From NCBI GenBank assembly GCA_015178975.1, contig WHVD01000008.1, positions 930,001 to 994,000 of the forward strand: a stretch of 64,000 nt of DNA, in the 5' to 3' direction. The notes below the pieces were generated by a model. That model did not search any database and was not told the origin of the DNA. It worked only from the letters and a program-made list of their open reading frames with translations. Positions 45,524-56,620 of this stretch are shown here, in pieces. Made by a program: the position numbers and the translations under genes. This stretch comes from Hysterangium stoloniferum (taxonomy: Eukaryota > Basidiomycota > Agaricomycetes > Hysterangiales > Hysterangiaceae). Within the stretch, counting starts at the first letter, position 1. Every line of letters starts with the position of its first letter.

Positions 45524-46150
45524 TCATCCCAACCATCTCCCGATGGCTCTGGCTCTTCCCAGCCACCTCCAGATAGCTCCGGTCTATCTGCTGACAGCTC
45601 TTGTATGTCCCCCAAAGTTCACAAATCCATTATTTTTACCTTGCCACACTGCTCCTCTCCATTGAGTCAAGGGCACAACCATCTTGGACCTCCACACTAG
45701 CATTGTCCCCTGCTGATGGCGACTTCCTGCTTCCCCATGCTCATCTCTTCCCCCTTGAGAGAATCCCCCACCATACTCTGATCCCCATATCAATATATGT
45801 CCAGATGATGCCTCTATGCTACCCCATGTATCTTCTACCCTCAACCAAGATGCATGGGCCTTTTCTTGGCAGATAATCTGGAGTGACCAGGTGTAATCAC
45901 CCTATTGCACATTATTGACCATGGCTGTAACATTGGCTTCAGAGATGACAGGGCATGTAGCCAATAATGCCCTAATCTTCCTACTGCTTCTGATATTAGT
46001 ACCCAGCTCGAGTGTGGATGACTCCAAGGTCCATTCCTATCCCCACCTTTATCTCATTTCTGCTCCTCACCACTTGGTGTTGCTGCATGAAAGCATTCCA
46101 CTAAACTTCAACAGATCCATCATCTCTCTTGGCCTCATGGCTCCTCTGTC
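45524..46150. other. Unassigned region
   Basis: Pyrimidine-rich and open in several frames on the plus strand (45601-45876, 45915-46436), but I recognise no domain. It connects the LTR to a Tc1 transposase fragment and might be decayed transposon interior. Confidence 0.3.
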
Positions 46151-46269
46151 AATGATGGTATACCAGATTCTGAAGCACATTATGTGGTCTTTCAGTAGGA
46201 CAATGACTCCACACAGAGCAAGAAGGCCACCAATTGGTTTAAAGATGATGTATTTGTGGTCATGGTATG
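46151..46269 (+). pseudogene. Tc1-type transposase fragment
   Basis: The nucleotide stretch agaaggccaccaattggttt and neighbours match the second-Asp region of the Tc1 element at 3.7 kb (there on the minus strand). Translated it gives VVFQ, a stop, [16 protein letters not shown]. It is cut off on the right by the LTR starting at 46270. Only about 40 codons remain. Confidence 0.75.
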
Positions 46270-47601
46270 TGTTAAGATCTAAGCTGAGGGTAGTGGGGGA
46301 AGTCCTAGTTGGAGGCCTGCCAATGGGATCTGTAATAATCAGGGGGCCAACAATAGGGATCGTACTAGTTGGGAGGTCCAACTCTATAAGACTGAGTGGA
46401 GCTTGGCTTCAACTTATGTGTTTCACCCTCACATGAATGTGCTCTGGCATTTCAAACAGAGCAGATAGTATGATATAGGATGAAGACAACACTCAGCTCA
46501 CTCAACTGGGAGGCTGAAATACTGGTATTATATTTGTGGCATGCCAACAACTATGACAAAGGGGATTCTAGAGGGGTATTTGAGGATAGAGATTAGGGGG
46601 AGCTTTTCACAAGTCAAATAAGCTAATCTAAGTTGATATTCAAACTGAAGAACTTGTAACATACATGGAAAAGTATTTATACAAAATGAAATGGGTGGCT
46701 GGAGGTCCAATCAAGGAAGTGAAATGGGAATGTGTTATGACCTGTTCTCGGATACATCTACATATCTTCCACATTTTCAGTTGACCTTCTGATCCAACTT
46801 TCTGTCCACAGAACATTACCAGTTTCCACACAACTGATCCTTGTTCCTTTGTTCCATATCTGGCAATCCTCTGTCCATCATAACTTGTTCTGCCCATCTC
46901 ATTATCCACCTGTTCTGGAATCCTCATCCTCAAACCTGTTTCCATTATCCACCTGTTCTGGAACATCTATCCCCAATCCCATTTTCATTACCTTCCCATT
47001 TTGGAAACCCCGCTCCCATTTCCATTTTCCATTGTTGATCTTAGTTCATTGTACAATAGCATTAGCATTCTATTTAGTCTAGCACATTTTTGTATCTACA
47101 CCTCAGATCTGACCTCAACTTAGTTTACTATTCCTTCCATCTTTCTGTATGCTCGATATTCGGAACTCTTTGGAACTTTGAATATCCATATCTTCTGGTG
47201 TAGCTCCCTTCTCTGAAATCAAGGATGACTCAAGCATCTGTGTAGAGGTGCAGCACATCAGCTGAAGCCAACATACTGAACCTATCTAGAAGTTTCTGTC
47301 AACCCAGCACTTAACAGAATTGGTCAAAGGAAGCATGGGAAGAGAAAATGGATCAAACTACATAATTACAAATGACCGATAGACATATTAAGAGTGTGAG
47401 GTGGCAAAAATGAGCATATACATGTAGAGCAGAATAGGAGGGTATCAGGATTGGGAACATAATGGGATAGTGACAGGATGTGACAAGTATTGGGGTGCCG
47501 TGGATGGTGGTATCATGTGTAGGAGTGCCAATGTCAGGGTGCTGGAGGTGTAACTGAGTCAAAATAAGTTTCAGAGGTCCAAAAAGGTGTGGATCCTGAC
47601 A
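46270..47601 (-). mobile_element. LTR of family 2, with a nested solo LTR
   Basis: Starts tgttaagatctaag and ends ggatcctgaca; without the nested LTR it is about 748 bp. It matches 26142-26623 over its right two-thirds. The TATA-like tataaatac near 46675 is on the minus strand, giving orientation. Flanks (gtatg left, tcctt right) do not form a duplication, so it may be one end of a deleted element rather than a clean solo LTR. Confidence 0.75.
46733..47316 (+). mobile_element. Solo LTR nested in the family 2 LTR
   Basis: Starts TGTTATGACCTG and ends GCACTTAACA, 584 bp, same family as the LTR at 44995-45523 but in opposite orientation. Flanks gaatg and gaatt differ by one base from a perfect 5-bp duplication. 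The uninterrupted site is visible at about 26335 in the related LTR. Confidence 0.85.
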
Positions 47602-48381
47602 TCCTTACTCTTTATCATGATTACAAAGTTACCCCATGGAAGATACCTCCTTCCACCAGCTCCTTGAGTATCCAATCATTTTTTATTCTCTCTTACAACA
47701 TATGTACATGGCAGTCTCAATACACCTTGTCCTCTCTTTCACCATACATTGATGTTGATAAGGAATCCATTGGCCTGCTTGGCCATTACTTGTTCTTTGA
47801 GCAATGCTGCATGTATACGGCGTGGTCAAGGTGTGTTCAAGAACAGCTGATATTAGTGCTGTGGATTCCGAGTCAGTACAAGTATGTATGGGTTTGCTCA
47901 ATTTTTGCACCATTGGGTTTGGTTTATATTGCTGCATTTCCAATGCCATAGCCTAGCATTATGGTTTGTATGCCTACTTGAGTAGAAATAAATAAAGGGA
48001 TTTTGCACATAACCTTCATGTTAGGCACGATTTGAAAAAGTAGATAGACCTCCTTTGTGTCACCTTGGGTAAGGTCATCAGGATAATTAGTCCCTTGTGT
48101 GATGATGTGGCACTTTCCACAATGAAATTCAATTCTGATTGAACTACTTTGGGCACTCTCCCTTTGGCAAAAACTTGCACTGAAAACTAATCTGCCAAAT
48201 GCATGTTGGATTGTCATTGCACAGGCAAGTAGTTATTATTGTGGCTGTATTGATCGATTGCATAACTACAAGTAGTTCACAGTTGATGATAATGAGGTCG
48301 TCAAAAGTCCAGCGAAGCTCATCATTCTCACTAACATCCTTTACCAAGTCTTTTATTCCTATCCTTCTACGACTTCTTCAC
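47602..48381. other. Unassigned region upstream of an unknown-family gene
   Basis: Open on the plus strand at 47589-47951 and 48199-48381, but no domain is recognised. Parts may be the 5' end of the gene at 48382 or old transposon sequence. Confidence 0.3.
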
Positions 48382-49416
48382 ATGGTCAAACCCAAAGCCA
48401 TCACATCTGAAGAGTGCCTGGGAGCCATTGATGTCAAGTCCTGGTGTAAACAAATCTGTGACTATGCAACTACAGTAGAGTACAGTCCTATGATCACCAA
48501 TATGAAAGCACTGGAATTACGCTGGATGAAGCAAATAAATATGAAGTCAGAGCACGAGTACTTTATTGCTATGATTCTCCATGCTGATGGCACCACTCGC
48601 TATATCTGTATCAAACAGTTTGGGGAAAACTACATTCCTCCTAATACCAGCCAACGATCATTGCAATCATTGGACTCATTGAAGGAGCATCTAGCTAAAG
48701 ACCAGGTATCCATGGTAGGTGGATGGCCAAGGGGTGACAAGCTGCTTGAAAAAGTCAATGTTAAGAACATCAATGTGACCCTCCTAGACCTGGCCATAGC
48801 AGCTTGGATAGTCAACACAGATTGCGACCAATACACACTCCTCAAGGGACAATGCATTTGGTATTCTGATATGGTGATGAGGGTATTGGAAAACCAATAT
48901 AGATTAAAGAATCTTCATCTCCGGCTGGCAAGGAAGCCTGGTTGGAGGAATGATACAGCAATGGTGGGACATGAGGTCCTATTCCTCTGCACCAATGAAA
49001 GCAAGAGCATGTTCTAGTTGTGGCTGGTAAATTTCAGGAGGAACACATTAGAGTTGTTAGTAAGGTGTGTGTGATGGATATGGGGATTCAATTGGAGGCT
49101 TACAATTGGTGACAGATCCACCAAGCACAAGAGTGACATGAAGCTGAATGCAGAGCACTTGAACAGGCCATGACAGAAGAGAGTAGGGAAGAGCAAAGAG
49201 CAAAGTTTGCTGAGGAACATAACAGGTGGGAGGTTGAGAGACAGCAATTGCTGGCAGCAGCAAGACAAGATAACATCAACCTTCATGGCCTTTCTGTATG
49301 TCTCATCTTCTCAATTTTGCGTGATACACTTACATATTCCTTCAGATATGATAATTGTCGGATTGCAGCATGTTCTTCATCTTCCTGCATAGTTGTCAAA
49401 TCTCCCATTGCTTTTT
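48382..49416 (+). pseudogene. Protein of an uncharacterised basidiomycete family, 3' end lost
   Basis: From MVKPKAITSEECLGAIDV the frame runs to 49017 and contains SWCKQICDYATTVEYS, ALELRWMKQINM, TTRYICIKQFGENYIPP, NINVTLLDLAIAAW and GQCIWYSDMVMRVLENQY. I recall a multi-copy mushroom-fungus family with this pattern but no known function. After a stop at 49015 the reading continues in another frame (EEHIRVVSKVCVMD) into a coiled-coil-like stretch, SREEQRAKFAEEHNRWEVER, at 49175-49260. A truncated LTR starts at 49424, cutting the end. No catalytic motif is visible. Probably a decaying gene copy. Confidence 0.55.
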
Positions 49417-49423
49417 GACCATC

Positions 49424-49862
49424 TGTTACGACTGTGTTGCAACCCAATGGTTCCCGAGGTTATCACCACCTATCTACATTTCAAGTTATTGTTCAAGTCA
49501 TCACATCGGAAACCATCGGTCTCCCGATGCTGACATATGCTTTCATGGCGATCAAACTCCGTTTATGCCCCTGTCAAAATATACTTGTACTATCTGGTTA
49601 AACTCTGATATGACCCTTTTCATTATGATGATCTGTTCTACTCTATGTTTCACATATGTCTATATATACTTGTAACTTTCGGACTATTTCCTTTTCTCGT
49701 AATCCCACTCTCGGTTATTTCACGGCCCCCAAACTAATTGTAACCTTCCCATTCCTAGTCAAGCTTATTTGTCAATAATGTTTTCTGCTCTTCTCCTAGT
49801 TAGTATTTTCTAGATGCTGAATACTTGTATATGAACTCTCTTATATGTGAGATGGCAATCAG
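49424..49862 (+). mobile_element. Truncated family 1 LTR
   Basis: Starts TGTTACGACTGTGTTGC and follows the family 1 consensus through catatgtctatatatacttg to about ggcaatcagat near 49862, then stops. The minisatellite and LTR 3' half are missing. No right-hand target duplication is possible. Confidence 0.8.
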
Positions 49863-50368
49863 ATTATGAACAGCATCATATGTCACTGGCATCCTCTCAT
49901 CCATCTCAAAGGCACCACACTGGCTCATATATTTTCCCAGTGGTGTCTCATGACCTGTTGGCGGCCCACTTGCAATGCATTCACATCCACAAAGTATGTA
50001 TTTTCTAGTTACTATCAAAGCTTTTTGTCGCTGAATAATTCACTAGATGAAGTACTCCCTACTTCGTCCCCCTTATACTCATATCCTCCCCACTGCCCCA
50101 CCACCCCACCCAACAGCCTGGAGCATGGGCCCTCCCACCCCCCATGTGTGGGACAATTTTCACTGTGATGCTACCAGCATGGCGTCCCAACCTGTCCAGT
50201 GGAGCTTGCCCTTGGGCAGCCATCCAATGTGACCTGTCCATGTGCCTCCAAAAGTAGTGTTCCCATCTTTTGGGGAAACTTTCCCAGAGTATGTTGGATT
50301 CTCATTGGGTAATGGCATATCCACTTCATTATCTGTACTAAAAAAAAAGTCACGTTAATTGCTGTCAT
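49850..50368 (+). pseudogene. Fragment related to the 3' part of the double zinc-cluster gene
   Basis: Resembles 62945-63480: shared aattcactagatgaagt, ctccagtggagcttgccc, gcattcacatc and tctggaattcattggattctcgttg-like ends. The coding sense is lost. It shows that the downstream part of the zinc-cluster gene family exists in at least two places in this window. Confidence 0.6.
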
Positions 50369-50761
50369 GTGTCCATATTTCTCCTGTGCTTTTTTGTTTC
50401 ACTTTCTTGCTTTCCTGCTCCTGCTCTTGCTTTTCAAAGTTGTTTTCATTCACATTCACGCAGCATCCATCATATAACAAAATACATTATCAGACTTGGT
50501 TTCTCATTTGTATAATTGTATGATTAGAATGAGGTCTCATTTAAAAATTACTGTACATACTATATTAATAATCGATAAAATTGGGAATGGCAGTCTAATA
50601 ATGTATTGTGACATAAAGCACCAACTAACTAGTTATTGTACATGAAAATTTTGTAGAAATAGGGAGCTATGTCAATTAGTAGATATCTGACACTTATACA
50701 GTGTATAATACAACATATTTCTACATGTATCTGGTTCCTTTTGGATAATGCAATGACATGT
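50369..50761. other. AT-rich spacer
   Basis: No gene or repeat is recognised. AT-rich from 50460 on. It ends in the target site catgt of the following solo LTR. Confidence 0.35.
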
Positions 50762-52026
50762 TGTTACAACCATGTCACAACCCAATGGACCCTGATGATA
50801 CTATTGTCCACCTGTGCCTCAGGTTGCTGGTCAAGTCATCATATTGGAAACCATTGGTAACCCGACACTGACGTATACCTCCACAGCAATCAAACCCCGT
50901 TTACGCCCCTGTCAAGTTATGCTTGTACCATCTGGTTATGCTTTGATATGTCCCCTTTTACTTATGTTGATCCGCTCTACTCTATGTTTCACCTATACCT
51001 GTATATACTTGTAACCCTTGAACTATTGCCTTTTCTTGTAATTCTGCTCTCGGTTAATCATGGCCTCCGATCTTATTGTAACCTTCCAGTTTTACGTCAA
51101 GTTTATTTGTCAATAGTATTACTGCCTTCTCCATTAGTATTTTCCTTTGTTCTGTTTTCGTTCAGATAAGCACCGGATTTCCATATATATGCCTCTCATG
51201 TATTGTAGTATTAGAAATCAGAATATCAACTTAGATACCCCTCTAATCTCTGACTCCATTATCTTTTCATGACCACCATGTTCCAATGCCATCCGACTTA
51301 TGACTCAAACTACATTTATGACTTTGACCTCTAATCTCCGACTCTCAGTCTCTGATTCTCAGTCTCTGATTCTCAGTCTCTGATTCTCAGTCTCTGATTC
51401 TCAGTCTCTGATTCTCAGTCTCTGATTCTCAGTCTCTGATTCTCAGTCTCTGATTCTCAGTCTCTGATTCTCAGTCTCTGATTCTCAGTCTCTGATTCTC
51501 AGTCTCTGACTCTCAGTCTCTGACTCTCAGTCTCTGACTCTCAGTCTCTGACTCTCAGTCTCTGACTCTCAGTCTCTGACTCTCAGTCTCTGACTCTCAG
51601 TCTCTGACCCTCAGTCTCTGACTCTCAGTCTCCAACCCTCGGTCTCCGACTCTCAGTCTCCGGCCCTCGGTCTCCAACTCTCAGTCTCCAACTCTCAGTC
51701 TCCGGCCCTCAGTCTCCAACTCTCAGTCTCCAACTCTCAGTCTCCAACTCTCAGTCTCCAACTCTCAGTCTCCAACTCTCAGTCTCCAACTCTCAGTCTC
51801 CAACTCTCAGTCTCCGACCCAACCCTCCGACCCAACCCTTGACTTATCCTTTGGTTTCCGATCGGTAGTTTACTGAGAGGTCTACTTGACAGGACTAGTT
51901 TTCACCCACCTGAAATTTAAGGACACCTGACAGTAACTTGTGAGGGTGCAGCACATAAGCTAAAGCCAAGTCCTTCCGTTTGGCCCCCATCGGTTTCCAA
52001 CATCCATCAGTTTCCTCTTCTTAACA
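50762..52026 (+). mobile_element. Solo LTR of family 1, 1265 bp, with large minisatellite, TSD CATGT
   Basis: Starts TGTTACAACCATGTCAC and ends CTTCTTAACA, flanked by a perfect catgt duplication (50757-50761, 52027-52031). It is the longest LTR of the family only because of its minisatellite. No internal region is present. Confidence 0.93.
51336..51825 (+). repeat. Large 14-bp minisatellite (about 34 units)
   Basis: Consecutive blocks of tctctgattctcag (about eleven units), tctctgactctcag (about ten) and tctccaactctcag (about seven), with a few mixed units between. The plus strand is nearly all pyrimidine with one purine pair per unit. Block-wise homogeneity indicates local amplification of single variants. 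Confidence 0.93.
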
Positions 52027-52871
52027 CATGTGGTGCAATTGACTCCTGTGATGCGAGGGACCTAGTGGTTGAATTCAGCATCCAGTCCACTCCTCTAATC
52101 CTGAAACATATACCATTCGACAAGGCTAGTATATATTAATTTGGAATTGGTCCTGCACAAACAAAGATATTGATCAGATGCCGGTTTGCTGGTGATGGTC
52201 TCTTCCTGATTACATGAGTGATTAATACCGATTGTGATTCGATCATGTTCTGCACAGACTAGAGAAGAGACTGCTCACTGTTATCAACAATATGAATAGG
52301 GTATTGGGAACCTTGATCTATGCTGTTTTGTCATACATATCCAAATATGTGTCTGCACAACTCAGCTTGTGTTTGACATTGATTCTGGTTTGATTGTCTC
52401 ATCATATCCCAATTTGTATCTGTGCAACTCAGCTCAGTAATGGCTCTGATTCCAGTAAATTTTATTTTGGTTCAATATATCTGGAATTGAGTGGGGACTG
52501 GCAATGGTTGTACTACTCTTTTTGGGCCCCATGAAGATATGTGCACCAATGACCTTTTTGTTTAGACAATGGGGTGGAAGTTGTAACTTGTCCTTCAATG
52601 TTGTGCTCTTTATATCTTGTGCACACACGAGATATTGAAGGAGAAAGGCATCTATTTTTTAATATTTTTAATGTCCCCCAGGTGCCTCTAAAACTCAGGA
52701 GTCAATATATGTATGCTCCTTAGTGGACAGGTTTCATTCCCTCTATATCTGATCGTTTATCTCACATTACATGCAGTTCTCCTGCCACAGTATTGTCTCT
52801 CTGAGACATGTATCAATTATTCATAATATATTACAATTTCTCTTTGAATCCTGATGATCTCCCATCTCTTA
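52027..52871. other. Unassigned region left of the 7-kb element
   Basis: Contains a partial direct repeat (catatcccaatttgtatctgtgcaactcagct at about 52405 resembles catatccaaatatgtgtctgcacaactcagct at about 52335). No gene is recognised. Confidence 0.4.
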
Positions 52872-53490
52872 CAGCTATTTGCATTATGTAAGGCAAAGCG
52901 TCTAAATCACAGATAAGAAATTGTCTGAATTTGTGCGGACAATATCTTGCTCAATTTTAGGTGTATCATGCTGAAATCTTGTATATATAATATTATGATA
53001 TTTAGCAAGCTTAAATGGCTGTAATATATAAGAAAATATATCTATTTTAATTTCCCCCATTAATCACCCCATCTGAAGACTGTGTGCAATGTAGGATGCC
53101 ATGTACTTTATGCAATGTCCTGAATACTTGTGAAGGGGTAGCCATGGTATATATGTAACACTTAACAGTATTACATTCCCCTCTCCAGTGGAATCATGTG
53201 CTTGAGAAGTATATCAGGGCCGAGAGAGCCTGCTGGCCATGTGCAAAACTATGACCTGCAGAATGATACAAACTAGTGTTAGTGAGTGTGATCCTGCAAA
53301 TAAAAGGTCTAGTAAGCTTATGCACCATGTCCTATGTGATTACAGCCACTTGAAAATCTCCTGCAGGCTCCATACTATATCCTGGCTGAGTGAAAATGAC
53401 CACCTCATCATTCTGTCCATTTATACTATGGCATATCATCATCACTCTATATATATAAGTCTGTCAATAAAAATACCTCAATTTACTGAA
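52872..53490 (+). repeat. Left TIR of the 7-kb element
   Basis: Reverse complement of 59320-59946, differing at scattered positions and by the length of a tatata run. An open frame (53239-53505) is mirrored at 59352-59579, simply because both lie in the arms. Confidence 0.92.
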
Positions 53491-53603
53491 TTAAAGTCAC
53501 CTTGAATGAAGACATAAAGGTTAGGTGATGAGTCTTGAGGCTCAAATCATGAAAAGCCATGCTGACATAAGCACAGATTTCTCATTCGATCACATATATC
53601 TCC

Positions 53604-54450
53604 ATGGGTGCAAAAAACACTCCCTCGACTCGGAAAAAGGCCAAGACAGCTGCCAAAAAGAAATCCAGCTCTTTAGATATAGACCAGAGAGCCAGGATGT
53701 GTGTAAACCTCTCAACTATTGATGAGTGTGCAGAGCGTGGGGTGATCATCCAGGATTTTACAACTGACACAGAGATGAATGAGAAAGATAATTTTGATAA
53801 TGATTTCCACCCTATGTTGGATGAACAGTCTGATGAGATTGATGGTGATGAGAGCTTGAAGGCTCCGTTGGTTGAAGCTGTGACGAAAAACTCTGCTAAG
53901 CAGGGTGTGTACTCATTACATTCTCAAGTGAATTACTTTGACATTTTGACATTGTAGGTATCATAATGTTTGTCCCACAAGGCTATCGGGAAGGTCATCA
54001 ATGAGTGACCATATCAAAGGCCCTGGATTGGTCAGCTGTGCTCGAAATAATCTATATGAACATTGGCTGTGAGAACGTCATAAGAAAGCCATTGTTGCAG
54101 TGGAAATTTGAAAAGCCAAAGGCAAAGACATTTGGGCTTGGCAGTCAAGCAGACTGGGAAGATTTGATCATGGAGGTAGAAGAGGATGCAAAAAAGAAAA
54201 ACCCATCCCGTGTGGAGGTACTTGTTGAAGACAATGTAAGAAAGTATTTACCACAATAGCTGAAACTAACATCTATTTACTGCACAGTATCTTCCTGCAC
54301 TTAGGGCCCGACTAGGTGGCAAAGAACCTCCATGAATTGGCATGGTTTACAGATGCTGAGTTAAAGGAGGCAGGGTTAGTGATTGGAGATATAAAGTGGC
54401 TGCGAAATGAAGTAAAAAAGGCCATGCAGAAAGAATTACATGTATGATCA
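53604..54450 (+). pseudogene. Cargo gene: uncharacterised basidiomycete protein, broken
   Basis: Exon 1 starts MGAKNTPSTRKKAKTAAKKK, a Lys-rich, possibly nuclear-targeting head, and becomes acidic (EQSDEIDGDESLK). After an intron-like gap the reading HKAIGKVINE meets a TGA at 54004 and a one-base shift, then KALDWSAVLEIIYMNIG, PLLQWKFEKPKAKTFGLGS, DWEDLIMEVEE and, past an intron at about 54238-54289, YLPALRARLGG. A later stretch reads LAWFTDAELKEAGLVIGDI, SAM-domain-like. I recall this layout from multi-copy mushroom proteins of unknown function. Lesions show it is no longer functional. It sits just inside the left TIR, away from the transposase. Confidence 0.6.
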
Positions 54451-55044
54451 CGCCTTAGCTTTTTTACATCCTCACCAATTCACTCCATGAAAATGTGGAA
54501 TCAGTAGTCTCAGACTGAGGGTATTTTAGTTAAAATACATAGTCATTGGATAGATAGTGATGTACTTCTGTGCATGGTTAGCCTGTTTGATAGCCTGTTT
54601 TAGGACCTCCAAGGAGCTTGATCAGGCCGTGCTCAAGCCAAAGACTTAAGTGAACCGAAGGTCCAGCGGGTGAAGAGGTTGAGCATTGGGAATGGCCCAA
54701 TGAAGATGGGCAGAGAGGTTGAGAACTTGTGAGTGAGAGGAATCAATGTAGAGCTTGTAAGCATTGCTACGCCAGCACCCCATGGGCTGAATGTCATAGT
54801 CGGTAAAACCAGCCTCAGCAGCAGAAGAGGCAGCACCATGATGGAAAGAATGCCCAGCAAAAGCAGTGGGATCGGAGCCGGCAATATGCAGAAGTGCCTT
54901 AAGGGAGGTGACAAATTGGGAATAATGAAGTGGGGAGCCATCGCTGTTGCAGAACAGAGGGGAGCTGGGGGGACGAGGGTCGGTAGTGAATAAACATTTA
55001 AGAGTGTCACCCTGTCATACCCATCACTCTCCCCATTCTCCAAC

Positions 55045-55190
55045 GCTGAGTCTTGTACTCTAATCCAGGGTCTTCCCTGGATGCTGCCAACCTCGATGTG
55101 AGTGTAAAGCTTGCTTTTGCTGCATTCCTTAGATGTAGAGAATTCACTGTTAAGCAACAAATTTGTGACCTTCGATCCCTACTCTCATCC
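55045..55190 (+). pseudogene. Inverted middle segment of the tyrosine recombinase
   Basis: On the plus strand this reads LDAANLDVSVKLAFAAFLRC and REFTV, the block that normally precedes the catalytic box in fungal tyrosine recombinases (F.R.GE.T). Flanking recombinase parts are on the minus strand, so about 150 bp are inverted in place. One inversion edge lies near 55010-55045, the other near 55160-55190, where CpG-rich foreign sequence starts. Confidence 0.75.
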
Positions 55191-56620
55191 ACTGCTGCAC
55201 TGTCCATGTCACCACCGTGGAAAGTCGAGGTCGTAGGATCCGTTGTCGTCGGTGCAAACGAGACAGGTCGGGATGCCTTGGAGTCTGGGGTGGCCTCCAG
55301 ATCGAGGCGGTTGATGAGTGAGGCGAGGTCATAATTTGCGGCTTAAAGGACAGAGAGGGCTGTGTGCGTAGAATCAGAATAGTCAGTAAAATCCGGAAAG
55401 ACGAAAGGAATAAAACCCACCTTCGTCACTGCCAACACCTAACGTCGATATACTGCCCATTATAGCTCTAGGCCTCTCACGCCGTCCGAATCCATCCCAC
55501 CCATCCGCCCCCAAAAGCTGCTCACTAACAGGCCTCGGTCTCGGGCGCGGAGGAGTGGGCGCCATGGAGACAGGGGATTCTTCCACAGTAGCAAGTGCGG
55601 TGGATTCCTGCCCGTGTGCGTCGTATTTGACAAATGCACCGATACCGGTACTACCACGGTGTGCCTCGAACTGGGGTACACGGACTGCAAGCCGTCGCAT
55701 GCTTCTTCATCCACCTCCACCTCCGCCTCTGCATCGTCCTCAACATCGAGATCGGCCGTGCTAGCGTTGGCTTTACGTTCCTCCGCCATCTGAACTTGCA
55801 CACTGCCCTCTACGTTCTCTCCCTTCTGCGTCGATGTTGCTATTGATGCTGACTTTGACGTAGACGTGGACTCCAACGAGCTTCTCCAAGCCGGCTCAGA
55901 CTCCATCGAGCTCCTCGAGACGATCCAAAGTCCTGGGAAAACACTCATGACGGGTGTACGGCGTCGGCCCTCGAGGGAACGCCTGGTTTTGCTTGTGGCT
56001 TTCGAGTCAGCCTTGGAGTCGCGTTTGTCTTTCTTCTCTTTTTCTTTGTCTTCCCTTTTCTTCTCCTTCTCTTCCTTCCTTCCTTTCTCCTTCTCTTTCT
56101 TCTCCTTTTCCTTCTTGTCCTTCTTGTCCTTCTTCTTGTCCTCCTTCTCCTTCTCTCCCCCGATAACAACACCGCCCCACTTAATACTTCTCTTCCCACC
56201 CCCCACACTCATCCCCATCGTCGTATCCTCTCCACTCGCCGTATACGTGCTTCCAGGTCTACCCGACTCGCCACTTGAACTGTACGGCCTGAGCTGAGCC
56301 GGGTACGGTAGGTCCCAACGCTCAATAGCGTGCCTAATGAGTCTGGCCTGCCGGTGCCTCTATCCTTGTCGTTATTATCGAACTGACTTTGACTGTGGGT
56401 GATAGAGATCGGCGGTGGCGCGGGTGGGCGCCCATGATCCAGCGCGGCGATAGTACTGAACTTGGAGGTACTCGTCGAGGTGACGTGCGAGATGCTGGTG
56501 TGCGTATCGTCACGGCCGGGACTGTTACTGCTCAACGCACCGACTTCCCAGCTGCTGCTTGAACTCTTTGCACGCTTCTGCTGCTGCTGCTTGGTCCTTT
56601 TCTTCTCAGCTGGATTGTTC
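55190..56620 (-). pseudogene. CpG-rich fragment of another gene captured inside the recombinase
   Basis: Composition changes sharply: many CpGs and higher GC than the rest of the element. On the minus strand successive frames give NNPAEKKRTKQQQQKRAKSS, Ser/Thr-rich sequence, GKRSIKWGGVVIGG, a long Lys/Glu-rich charged stretch (about 56030-56160), acidic DLDVEDDAEAEVEVDEEA, a Pro/Arg stretch, then past a possible intron (about 55340-55420) ANYDLASLINRLDLEAT. It looks like part of a large disordered regulatory or signalling protein; I do not recognise it. A 14-bp sequence, tcatgacgggtgta, occurs at both 55945-55958 and 56619-56632, the latter at the junction with the recombinase. Confidence 0.65.

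Noticed and set aside
46270-47601. Clean solo LTR with target duplication
   Set aside because: The flanks gtatg and tcctt do not match, so I keep it as an LTR of unclear status.
51336-51825. CRISPR-like array of short repeats
   Set aside because: Units are contiguous 14-mers without unique spacers, lie inside an LTR with TSD and recur in other LTRs; it is a minisatellite in a eukaryotic genome.
53239-53505. Conserved small gene seen also at 59352-59579
   Set aside because: The two frames are the mirrored arms of one TIR; conservation follows from that and not from coding function.
55866-56297. Plus-strand 143-codon Ser/Phe-rich frame
   Set aside because: It is the antisense of the Lys/Glu-rich minus-strand coding stretch; pyrimidine-rich antisense frames of this type are expected by chance.
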